DNA from: Lutjanus erythropterus
Lineage: Eukaryota; Chordata; Actinopteri; Lutjaniformes; Lutjanidae
Direction: 5' to 3'
Length of the DNA: 64,000 nucleotides
Assembly (NCBI GenBank): GCA_020091685.1
Contig: CM034609.1
Span: forward strand, 18,178,204-18,242,203
Shown: positions 1 to 31,231 of the stretch, piece after piece
How positions within the stretch are numbered: position 1 is the stretch's first letter
How the letters are laid out: the number at the start of each line of letters is the position of its first letter
Position numbers and translations under genes: made by a program
Notes under the pieces: generated by a model
Database searches by the model: none
What the model was told of the DNA's origin: nothing
Seen by the model: only the letters and a program-made list of their open reading frames with translations

Positions 1-37
1 AACTGCCGGAGGAGGTGGACGGCATCCAGAGGACTAC

Positions 38-49
38 ATGAGACAATAA
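38..49 (+). promoter_or_regulatory. Minimal upstream ORF in the rhot1 leader
   Basis: An ATG followed by two codons and TAA lies 37 bases before the rhot1 start codon, in what appears to be the 5' untranslated region. A three-codon uORF could dampen translation. This is inference: the transcription start is not visible because the window begins inside the leader or promoter. Confidence 0.35.
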
Positions 50-85
50 AGACAGCCCTTTCTGTAGAGGGAAGCAAGCAAAAAC

Positions 86-20003
<19,918 letters not shown>

Positions 20004-21017
20004 TCAGACAGCATGAGACGGCTATTTCCCCTGGTCCCTTTGTGACTCTGCCCCTTCCCTCCTACCTGAAAGACTCAAAACAGACTGGTTAACAACCAAT
20101 CAGGCCTCAACTCATCCTCATCCCCTTCACCCACCACATGAGCAAGAAACAAATGAGCAAAATAGTACATTTTGTATGCATTCAAAAAAAACAAAGAGTG
20201 AGGTTTAGTTTCTTTTTGTTTATGTTGTGGGGAAAAGGGGCAGGTTACCTTTGAAACATCACTTGTCCATCGGTCAATTTGTAAATGCTGACATTCTGTG
20301 ATCTTTTGGTCTAGTCTAGTCCAGGTCAGACACTACTAGTTACTGGATGCTTTCAGCTGATCCGGTCCTCTGTTTTTTTTCTCAGGTCAGTATTAATTAG
20401 TTAGATGGTTGGAGACCAGAGAGAGGCAGCCATACACAGAACCACCACAAAGGGACTTGAATCTGTTTATAGATGTGTATATGCAGTATATTATGTATGT
20501 ATTCCTTAGGATTGGACCCATAGACAGCATCATAAGCCAGAGGCAACACCTACAGGTGTCTGTGCTACATCTAACACTAGAACGTTCATGGATGTCAAGC
20601 ACTTGTTTATTTGTGTGTTAATTTATTAACCTTTTTCTTTGTTTTCTTGTCTGTTTTGAGTGCACTGCATGAAACAGATGGAGGGATTTACATTTTCCAT
20701 GTATTTTTGTATTTAGTATCATCAAAGCTGTCCACATGGCGTCATCAAGACTTTCTGCTTTTGTTTTTAATTCTCTGGTTTTCAAATAGAGCTTTGTCCC
20801 TCATTATATTTTTATGAAGTTAGAGGCACCATAGAGCAAGAGACTGTGTTACTAACAACAGCCATTGAGCGCACCTCTTCCACCTTAAAATTATGAAAGT
20901 GTTTCTTCTCATTCTTCTCTTTTCCAGAATTTACGTGAAAGAGTTGTATGATCTGGCACTGCTGTTTTAACGCGTGTTATTGGGTTAAATGACCGCTAAT
21001 TTAACAGCAAAATGGAA

Positions 21018-21047
21018 AATAAAATGGTTTTAAATATCTGTAATAAA
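21018..21047 (+). promoter_or_regulatory. rhot1: rhot1 poly(A) signals
   Basis: Two AATAAA hexamers (21018-21023 and 21042-21047), followed by a GT-rich stretch (ttgtgcttgtgtgtttgtc) about 20-45 bases on, as at a cleavage site. This gives a 3' UTR of about 1 kb. Confidence 0.75.
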
Positions 21048-21069
21048 TGACATTTACACCCACTGATGT

Positions 21070-22985
21070 CATTGTGCTTGTGTGTTTGTCAGTTTGAAAC
21101 AGGAAAAAAAGGTTTGAAAGGTTGAAATCTAAGGTGCAGCAATATTGAAACTAAATTTTTGAAGTTCTTCTTCACAACTAAAGCACTCTTCTTAGTGTTT
21201 CTTCAGCACATTTTCAGAGTTTCAAATTTGTCACAGTTCACCCAATTTTTTATTTTATTTTTTTCAGGTTTGCAACTTTGTAAATGGGAAAATGAATTAT
21301 ATCAACATGTTACAGAGGCTGTAGAGCCAGTAGTTTATAGGATCATGTTCTTCCTGGGATGACGACAGAGTCTGCTAACAGCTGAGGTGACCTGCTGGTA
21401 GCCAGACCATATTTCTTCATAGCTGTTATTTGGATAAGCTGACCACATATTGGGGATCTGCATGGTTACTTTATGGCCTGAAAAGCTGCATATGAACAGT
21501 CCTAGAGCAAAAAAATTACAACAGCTTTAACCTGCTAATGTCAGACTTCTAAGAAAAAGCTGAATTAAAAAGTAAAGTGGTCCAGGCAACCCATCAACAT
21601 GCTCCTGCATCACACCCCCACTCCTTTTTGGGTGAAATCACCTTCTGTAATTTGACTGGCAGTCAATATAAATTCTAATCTCTGCCAGTGTAAACGTGTG
21701 AAATAAGAAAACAAAAATAGGTTTTTCAGTCAGTCTCTATCAAAGTGACAACAACCGTATTGAATCTTCAGGAGATGATTCATTGATAATGATTAAAATC
21801 ATTTTCCATGCAAAAATGGCACATTTTCTGCCTTTTTTCTGCTTTTTTATCATATTAAACTGAATATCTTTTGGTTCTTTTGGGTCTTTGGGTCTGATAA
21901 AACAAGACATTTAAAGACATCGACTTTGACCGACCAGCCAAGTGAAAACAAGAAAAGACAAAACAAACAAAAACAAAATGAAAAAAGAAAAGAAAACAAT
22001 GAACCCTGCTCATCCTTACCAAAAGAATAATATTGATTCATTATCACAGATCTTGGAGGTCACAGACAACTAAGTAATCTACTATTTATGAGTGAGGACA
22101 ACAAAATATATCCTTTTAAATTGTTTTGTATACAGATTTGTGTATAAATTGTGATTTCAGTTGACATGTTCAGATCTAATTTTGACAACATCAGAACGGA
22201 CAAAGTCTTGGGGACCCTCAGTGATTTTTGCCACCTCCCTTATTGGGGCCCCAGGTTGGGAACCAATGCTAGATAGCATGGTGATGTGAGAATTTGAATG
22301 CGCTGTTTCTTTTTCAGAGTTTCAGACTAATGCTGTCATATCTATGAAAAGTGAGTGTTGTAAACTCAGCTCTGATAGAACAGTTTGAGATACGGGTGCA
22401 AATGGACGTCCACAAAAGTTTTTTTTTAATGTTTCGAAACTTTTTTTCTCAACATTTGCCCTACAGTTTTCATGTCACCATTTACAAGGTTTTAAAACCT
22501 GGAAAACAAATAAAAAACTGGGAGAACGGTGTTGGAGAGACACTGTATAAAGAGTGCTGCGGTTGTGAAAAAGAAAAACTCAAAAACAAAATGTTTGCAG
22601 ATTAGATGATTAGATGATTGCAGCTTATCAAAACATTGTAGAACTCAAATCTAAGTTTCAGTCTTATAAAATCTTTTTATTAGATTTCAGGCTTTCAAAC
22701 AGTTTCAACCTTGAAAAGCTTTTTTTCTGTTTTGAATTATGGTATTATTTTTATCCCATACAAAACTAGAATTGCTCATTTCAAAAGTAGATGTGTGAAA
22801 TGACTGTTCGCTTAACTGCTTGTGTGGGACTTTTGTGAGGCCAGTGAATAGAGAAGTGTGTAAATGATGTGGCCGTAAATGATACTGTTCTCAGCTCGTG
22901 TGAGGAGGAAGTTGCACCACATACACAGGTAGATAGACTGAAAACAACTTCCAGCCACAGTGTGAAGTCAGCATTAAGGGCAAAC
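21070..22985. other. Spacer between rhot1 and the PH gene, no gene seen
   Basis: A/T-rich, with a short repeat-like fragment near 22200-22270. The part nearest 22985 probably holds the promoter and leader of the PH gene. No TATA box or other motif stands out. Confidence 0.4.
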
Positions 22986-24819
22986 ATGTCTATAGATGGG
23001 ACTAAGTTATTGTTTGAGGGTTTTCTGCAGAAAAGAAAAGATACTATGGTAAGTTACAAACTATATTTGTGTTTAATATGACTATACGTTTATTAAAGAC
23101 CGATTTTGGTTCTAAAATATTTTGTTTTCTGACAATAGAAAATAAGGTGGGTGACATATTGGTTCAGACTTCAAAACACAACCTTGTTCTTCTACACAAA
23201 GAAGAACGGCAGCGCTGTAAGTAAACATTTGCCGTGGTGTGAAGTTCTTTAGATTCAAAACTTATGAATTACTTGAATTACACAAATTTGTTGTCGATGT
23301 CAACGTGTTGTTTAGGCCCAAAATAATCAACTGAAGGATGGTTACAGGATCAAACTAATGAAACTGACATTGTTAGTCTCTTTTTTTTTCTTTAAAAGAT
23401 CTCTGACTGAAAACTTATGTTGACTTTGTTCTATTCACAGTCACACTTGAGAGGCAATTACTACATTTACACAGTAAGTCATCCAACATCTATTAGTCAG
23501 TATACAAGAAATGGCTTAGTAGTTCTGATAGGAAAAGCTTTTACTTGATTATTGCACTTAATTACATATTTGAGGTAATTTACCGGGCTAATTCCATTAA
23601 TTTATCTACTTCAGTGTATTTCAGTGGAAAATTGCCCCAGAAAATGTATTTGTGCTTCTATTTAATTTACAGATTCAAATTATTATTACAAAATACAACA
23701 AAAGACACTGTGTGTATTATTATAGATTAGACAACATATTAAAATTAATTAAAAGCGCCACTTGTCCATGGTGTCCTGGAGGCAGTTTTTAAGATGAAAA
23801 TCTATTTTAAAAACATGTATCATGTGATGATCTAGAAGAACTTAAATGTACACCGTGACATACAACCCCAATTCCAAAAAAGTTGAATATAGTACAAAGT
23901 TAAGATACTTAATGTTCAACCTGATAAACTTTATTGTTTTTGTAAAAATATTCTCATTCTGAATTTGATGCAGGGACGTCCTTGCTTACTTCAGCAAGAC
24001 AATGCCAAGACACACTGTGCTTACAGACTGTTACAACAGCGTGGCTTCGTAGTAAAAGACTTTGGGTATTAGACTGACCTGTCTGCAGTCCAGACCTGTC
24101 TCCCATTGAAAATGTGTGGTGCATTATGAAGCACTTAATCGGACAACAGAGACTCTGGACAGCTGAGCCACTGACGTCATATGTCAAGCAAGAAAGAGAA
24201 ACAATTTCACTTTCAAAACCTCAAGAGTTAGTTCCAAAACGCTTACTTAGAAAGGTGATGTAATACGGTGGTAAACTTGCCCCTGTTGCATCTTATTTCA
24301 AACAAGTTTCAGGCATCAAATTCAGAATGAGTGTATATCAGTTTATCAGTAAGTATCAGTTAGTTTATGGGTTTGAAATATCTTGCCTTTGTACTGTATT
24401 CGATCAAATATAGGTAGATAAGGATTTGCATGTCATTACAATGTGTTTTTATTTATGTTTTACACAGTGTCCCAGTTTTCTTTGGAACTGGGGTTGTAGG
24501 TTTTAATTCGCTTTGGTGTTTTGGCACATCTCAATAAACGTGGTCGGTAGGAAAATACAAAGAAAGATGAAAAGCAAATAAACATTAGACTGATTTACCT
24601 AAGTATTTATCTGTTCATCCGTCGGCTCAGGTGCAGTCGGTTCGAGAGGTCCAGAGAGCAGACAACAAGCGCTTTATGTTCGAGATCGTCATGACCAATG
24701 GAAAGAGAAAACTGTTGGTGAGTCACCACTGTGGTCTGACTGTTGAGCTCTCGTAAAAGATCATCAATACTTAGGTTTGTGATTGTGGCAGATCTGGTCA
24801 CCCGTGCCTCAATATCCTT

Positions 24820-24896
<77 letters not shown>

Positions 24897-27800
24897 ATTC
24901 AGGCAGCAGAGACAGCAGCTCTCAGACAAGAGTGGGTAGGACACCTATGGCAAGCCATGCATCTGTCTACCTCTGGGGTCTTGGACTCCAGAAGCACACA
25001 GTAAGTAAGAGGAGGACTCCCCCATCATGACAGAAGTAAAATAATACATGTTTGGTCAATGATTATGTAAAGCAGTAAAATGTTTCCTTCAGAACAGTTT
25101 GTAAACGACCTTTAAAGATATTCAAAGACGACAGTGGTTCTAAGGAAATTGTATTTTGTAAGTCATTCTATGTTCAGGGTGCATAAACAATAAAACTCAG
25201 TTTTGTTCTGACTGGTCTTTTTAGGACCAGTTTTACCAGTTTTAGTTTTAGTTTTAGCATTGCTGCAAGCTGCACTGAATGAAAAGCATGCAAGCTGCAA
25301 GACCTTACAGCTTGATTCAAAGAGGAGTGTGTCATCAGCATAAAAACATATCTTAGCTGGATTTATCCTGCAGTGTAAGTCATTTATAAAAAAAAGAAAA
25401 TCTGATAGCGACTAAAATAGATATGGAAATAGATGCGTCCATTTCAAATGATGCAACTGCCCACATTCTTCCATGTGATCTATTTTGGCGTGGATGTGCA
25501 GCAATACATCCCCTAAGGGATCCGAGAGCATAGGTTTTGTTTGGGTTGGTTTGGTGTAGTGGTGTCAATAAGGGGAGAATAGAGTATAAGCCAGACAATG
25601 CTACCTGGGGAATTTCACCCCAAGAAATACTTTAAAGTACCTTGAATATTGTTTATAAGGTAGATGGTAAGGCACACAGGTTTGTTACTGATTAAGAGGC
25701 TGAGACGTATTGTCGTAATTAAAGCAAAAGCTTTATTAATAATAATAATCAAAATAATCAAAGCAATAAGCAGGGACAGGGGCTGGTGGAAAGAAAGAAA
25801 AAGATTATTAATAACAAGAAATAACCAAAAATGGATGTGGTGGATAAAATTACTTTACTACAATTAATGCTAAAAAAAAAAAGGCCTTGGTATAAATTCT
25901 AAAAAGCTAAAATTTAGCCCAACATAAGCAAAACTAAAGAAACTAGGAAAACTGAGCAGAGGTTACTTGTTGAGATGCAGACTACATGGAGGAGTGTCTA
26001 GGGCTGCTACAACTGCTCACCACAAGTAGGCACAGGAAATATCACAGCAATCCCCAAACAAAGTGCTGCATTCTGTGGTGTCCCGGTGCAACTACTAACA
26101 TGCAAAGGTGAAGGGACCTCACCATGGGTGCCTAGCTTCTTACCAGTATGGCTATCCACTCCTGAAATAAAGAAACTCACACAAAATAATTAAGAAAACA
26201 AGTATGTCTCCCAGTTGGCTGAGCAAAATTACAAAATAACTGAAGACTGGACTAATAGAACTCAGTAAGGGGGACTATAGGGCACCTGGGGAAAACTAAA
26301 CCACAAATCAAGCTGCAAACAAGAGCAGCCACAGCAGGGACAGAGCATGAGGCAGGAAGGGAAGAACAAAGGCCTAGGGGTGACTTATATTACCTGGCTC
26401 TGATTAGGAGGTAGGCTGAGGGATGAGTCAGGCCAAGGCTGCAGAAGTTACCCCAGAAGTTCCTTGCACTGACAATTTCTGCTCTCCTCAGGCTTCAGGT
26501 GTGTGAGCAGCGAGACAGAATGAACAGCATCGTGCCGATCTGCTCAGGGGACAGGGACAGGGACAGCGTGGTGGAGATGCTGCCTGTTCGGCCCCTCTCT
26601 GCCCCCACAGGCCACATCCACCACGAGATCAGGAGCATCGCATCGCCCATCTATGTGTCTGAGGAGCTGAACAGTGAACAGAGCACATACCAAAACATAT
26701 CACCGGCCTGTAATTACCAGCATCACAACGGTAAATGATATATTGAATTTATTTGATATTTTAATTTTATAATAATCGTCCTTATTAAATGATAAATTGA
26801 TAGTTAATTAAACTTTGGTTAGTTCATACTTTATTTTGCTGTTTATGTATTAGGCAATTGTAAAATTTTATAAAAATCCAATGTAACGTCATAAAGACCA
26901 TCCAAAAAATGTTTATAGATGTTATTCACAGTATTTCTTAACCACTCACATGGAATTACAAACATCAGTTTTTGCAATAACCATCCAGATCATTTTTGCA
27001 CATGCAGTGCTCCACAATCATGTTAATAATAACAAACCTGCAACGTCCAGGAACCAAAAGCATATAAACTACTTGGTTATGTTTCAAAAAAGACCATTCT
27101 TTAGGTTAAAATAAGTATGTTATAGTGTATGCAACGCAACGCGATGTAAATGTATTATAATCATTAGTAATACATATTTCTCCTCTGTTGTGCAGTGCTT
27201 TTTTATCCATCTGGATTGTTATTTTGTGACTTGCAGAGTTTTGGAGACGTCATCTGTAGAAATGCCTGCCATCTCTTGAATATACTGGAACTAAATGTGG
27301 CTCGTGGTTTGTGGCTTGTGGTGGTCAAAACGCTAAAAATTACATTTTAAAAACCCAGCAGCAATGTGGAGCATGACTTGGTTACTCAAGATAATCCACA
27401 GACCTCGATGTCAGCAGTTTCATGTCAGAACTATTTTCTTTCTATGGTAGAATCTAGCAGAAGTACATTCTTCCTACTAGAAAGAAACCATCAACCATTA
27501 ACCCCAAAGTCTTACAAATATCTGTTTCATCATTTGTTAATAATTATCAGATTCTTAATATTGTTAACTATTAACTAAAGTTTAATTAACTATCAAACTA
27601 CCATTTATTATTGATGGCTATTGTACTTAAATCTTCAGTTGAGTTTCAACTACTGTGTTTCAGATTACAGTCTCGACAGTCATCAGTGGTCCAGTGGGTT
27701 GAGCAGTGGAGAGGCACAAGAAGGAGACTATGACGTTTTGCCAATTAGAAAACGTATGAGCTTAAATGTACTTTAATATCTATTATGACATAAAATACAG

Positions 27801-29272
27801 AATTATAGTAATTAAATGTCCAAAGTTGTGTCTCCTTAGAGACCATTGCTTTACCGGAGATGGATGAGGACGTGTATGACTTTCCTCTCTCTAACAGGAG
27901 GGCTGCTGAACATGCAGGTGAGATCACGTGTTTGCTTTGTTCAGACGGCTAGCTTTTAAATACTTGAATATACCATACCATTTTGTTTTTGGTGTTTTTC
28001 AGACCCTACAGAGAGCATCTATGATGTACCGAGCTCTCTTTTGAGGACCATGCCTGATCACACTTTAGGTAAATCCTGTTTCATGTTATTGTCACCCATC
28101 ACCTTGTCAATATGTCTTTCTTTCTGTCTCTCGCTTGTTCTTATAAACAGTAAAAGTTGGGACATTGTGTAAGATGTAAATAAAACAGAATGCAATGATT
28201 TGCAAATACTTTTTCACCTATATTTAATAGAAAACAGTAGAAAGGCAAGATATTTAGTGTTTAAGCTAATTAACTTTATTGTATTTCGTAAATACACTCA
28301 CTCCACAAAAGTTTGGACAGGGATATGTTTACTACTGTGTTACATCACCTTTTCTTTTAAAATAACACTCTGTCAGCATTTGGGAACTGAGGACACTAAT
28401 TACTGAAGTTCTGAAAGTGAAATTCTTTCTCATTCTTGCTTGATATACAACTTCAGTTGCTCAATAGTCCAGGGTCTCTTTTATCATATTTTGCGCTTCG
28501 TAATGCACCTGAACACTTGAACTATGGAGTGACATTATTGTAACACATCCAGAACGTGTCTTGGCATCGTCCTGCTGAAATGAGCAAGACGTCTGGATGG
28601 CATCATATGTTGCTCCAAAACCTGTACGTACCTTTCAGCTTAAACGGCGCCTTCACAGATGAGCAAGTTAAGACGCTGTCTTTAAACTTTCCACTGGTTA
28701 CAGTCTACAGTCCTCTTTAGCCTAGAGGACATGATGTCCATGATTTCCAAAAACACTTGAAATATAAATTTGTTAGACTGCAGCACACTTTGAACGATAA
28801 ACATTAAATATATTGTCTCTGTGCTGTATACTTTAATCTATTTTTTGCCTGTTTGTTTGCTTGTTTTTTGTTTGTTTTTGTTACCTTGCTAAATATGATG
28901 TGCTGTTAAAAGGGTGTGCATTCAGCCTAAACCTTTTTCAGACCACAGAAGTGTCTTAATTGTTAAATAACTTTATTGTGATCTTTTGACTGCATTGGTT
29001 AAGTCATTTTTTGTAAGAGGCTATGTATCTAGTTGTATGAATTTGTAGATTTATACATAATGAACTAATTTCTACTTGCAGATTTAGCTCAAAAAGTATT
29101 TGAAATGCATTGCATTCTGTTTTTATCTGTTTTAGAGAGTCCCATTTTTTTCGTTATTGGGGTTTGTGCAATGGGCACAAAGTTCAACAGCTTTACACAT
29201 GTTCTCCTCTGTATGTCTCAAGCTTTCAGCTCAGAGGAGCAGCAGGAGGACGAACTGTACTGGAGGGTATGA
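22986..29272 (+). CDS. PH-domain adaptor-like protein with phosphotyrosine motifs, 10 exons
   Basis: Exons: 22986-23048, 23139-23216, 23441-23473, 24631-24717, 24903-25000, 26492-26730, 27664-27753, 27840-27917, 28003-28068, 29235-29272; 289 aa. Residues about 7-112 read as a PH domain (LFEGFLQKRKDT…WVTYWFRLQNTTLFFY…ETAALRQEWVGHLWQAM), closest in feel to STAP-type PH domains. The rest looks disordered and carries spaced tyrosines in SH2-docking contexts: IYVSEE (Y174), YQNI (Y186, a Grb2-type YxN), DYDVL (Y222), VYDFP (Y242), IYDVP (Y262), ELYWRV (Y286). There is no SH2, SH3 or PTB domain. By layout it would bind membrane phosphoinositides and recruit SH2 proteins after tyrosine phosphorylation; that is inference. 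I do not recognise a named orthologue. The start is the only in-frame ATG in exon 1. The last exon has two possible acceptors; I chose the one giving the short acidic tail. Confidence 0.8.
23861..24498 (+). mobile_element. Tc1/mariner-type element, truncated, with transposase remnants
   Basis: The left end caaccccaattccaaaaaag and the right end tttggaactggggttg are inverted repeats, with TA at both outer edges. Between about 23970 and 24130 the plus strand reads LQQDNAKTH and, in another frame, SPDLSPIENVW, the hallmark catalytic-core motifs of Tc1/mariner transposases, broken by stops and a frameshift. It lies in intron 3 of the PH gene. Confidence 0.8.
24822..24895 (+). repeat. (TG)37 microsatellite abutting a splice acceptor
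   Basis: A perfect TG tract of 74 bases, followed by cattcag and PH-gene exon 5. It occupies the place of the pyrimidine tract. Such length should be polymorphic. Confidence 0.95.
25001..26491 (+). other. PH-gene intron 5, A/T-rich, no gene seen
   Basis: It holds short A-rich and (taa)-like runs near 25735-25760 and a possible unclassified repeat from about 25650 to 26460. No reading frame or RNA gene is recognised. Confidence 0.35.
28146..29166 (-). mobile_element. Tc1/mariner-type element, decayed
   Basis: The left part (aaaagttgggacattgtgtaa) and right end (cgttattggggtt) match the family ends, much mutated. The inner text 'gctccaaaacctgtacgtacc' matches 6866-8038. The orientation is opposite to the copy at 23861. 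It lies in intron 9 of the PH gene. Confidence 0.65.
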
Positions 29273-29801
29273 GGTCCAGTTTGAGGACTGCGGCCCGCTC
29301 TTACCCACCGGACACATTTCTTTGTACAGAAGACTGTTGCTGCCTAATATTTTAGTTTTGTGCTCAATTCTTGTACAGGTTTGAGTTAAACTATTTATGC
29401 AACAGATATGTGAAGTGTAAATAATAGTTGTCATCTGTGGACGGGTTCTGCATGCAGGAAAACAAGCACGACCACAACAATGAGGTTCAACTGTGGTATT
29501 TATTTCAGCTCCTTCTATACAAGATAGAACCACACAGACATTTATAACCATAGAGAACAAGCTGTACAGAAATATCTACACATCACATGCCGAGGGTCAG
29601 TCAAACTATGGTTCACAATAGTAAAACGACTCTTTTACATGTCAGCTGCTTCACAGTTTGAAAGTGTACACCATCAACATTAATATTGCTGTATTACACA
29701 CTTTGGACTGGTTTGAAAGGGAATGGTTTGAGCTTGGTTCTAAACCCCTTTATGGGTTTAATTGAATATAAAAACTTGTTACAGATACACAGTGAAAAGA
29801 A

Positions 29802-29807
29802 AATAAA
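29802..29807 (+). promoter_or_regulatory. Candidate poly(A) signal of the PH gene
   Basis: An AATAAA hexamer 530 bases after the stop codon at 29272. No strong GT-rich element was noted, so the assignment is tentative. Confidence 0.4.
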
Positions 29808-31231
29808 GCTAAAGCATGCTATCATTTACTGTGAGCACTTTTATATATGACCTACTCGTATTCTGTATTTTAATTTATTTTCATTTATTTGTCTGTGGGT
29901 ATTAATGTTGCTGAACCTTTTCTAACTAAACGAATGCTTAGTAAATGTAGTGAGTGACTGGTAACAAAGTGCCCATTTTGTTTTTTTTTCTCATCGAGTC
30001 TTCAGCTGGTGATGGCTGGGAGGATTTTTGTAAACAGAATATGATATCCAAAAATCACACTATATCTACAATACTGCATTCCCAGAGAAGGACTATACTG
30101 ACATCCAATATCACTCCATAGACATACAGTACTTATGTACATACAGTAGCAGTATTCATTAGACAAAAATAATATGGTAGTGCAGGTACTGGGATTAAAT
30201 GTAAGCGAGGCCTATGTGACAAGCAATGCATAAAAGTGATTTGTGCATTCTCAATATTTTTCTTCTAGTACAATCAAATATAAAACAAAACAATAATAAA
30301 ATAATATTTGGACATCGTGTGAGCAATAGGTAAGTCCACTCCAATGAGTGGAAGCTTTCGTTTGGATCAGTTCTGTGTTATGATCATTGTCAGTTAGCAA
30401 ACACTAATAATAATAATATTTGGTTCATAGTATCATTACACACTCACGCAGCACAAAAATGCAAAAGGAAAAAAAATGGAACGTGCCACTCTAGAGTTTA
30501 ATCTAAACTGACCTGCACACTGATTTTTTTTTTCTTTTGAATTCACCTGTCAATCGATTTTCTCAAATGATCAACTAAACTTAAAGCTACTACAAGGAAC
30601 TCTCATGTTTTGTTGATTTTGGAGGCCTCTGTAGACAAAAGTGGTAGTGTTTCCACAAAATACGACGTCAAAAATAAAAGTACCTGAAATGAAAATACCC
30701 TGCTTCCTTTTTACTGGCTAATGTACTACTTACTGTAAACACAGGCTTGTTTCATCTGATTTCATAGAGAATCCGACACAGCGTCAGGCGTTACGGATAA
30801 CTACACAGAAATAACAAATCATCTTGTAGATCATCTTGTTTGTTTATTTAGGGCATCCAGAGGCACCCGTATTAAACTGAGACTATTTCATAACCAGTTA
30901 AAAACTCCTTGTAGTAGCTTTAATAGTTAAAATCAGTGTAGTGATGTTACAGAGTCAATAAAGTATTTTTAGCCCCAGAAAAAGACACTTTGTTAAGGGC
31001 AGGGAGAGTGAAGGCTATATTTAAATTCTGAATTTGCCATTCAGAAGGCTGTCAATTCAAAATTTCCCAACTGCAAAATTTTCATCTGGCAAACTGATGT
31101 TTAACATATGATGTAGTGCTTTTTTAGACTGGTGGGAGTTACCTGCTTTGTGGCTGGAAGAGCAGACTCTCTTACCAGCAGCAGAGAAAGTATCCAGGCT
31201 CCACATGAGCTTGTTACATGTTGTACTGGGA
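29808..31231. other. Spacer between convergent genes (PH gene and c17orf75)
   Basis: A/T-rich, holding the MITE-like element at 30581-30923 and presumably the c17orf75 3' UTR. No gene seen. Confidence 0.4.
30581..30923 (+). mobile_element. MITE-like element, 'ttaaagctactacaagga' ends, copy 2
   Basis: The ends ttaaagctactacaaggaac and ctccttgtagtagcttta are inverted repeats. The interior shares 'gttgattttggaggcctctg' -type text with copy 1 at 18867-19096. Confidence 0.65.

Noticed and set aside
22869-22985. N-terminal extension of the PH protein from a GTG codon
   Set aside because: No upstream in-frame ATG; the ATG at 22986 has an A at -3 and begins right before the PH domain.
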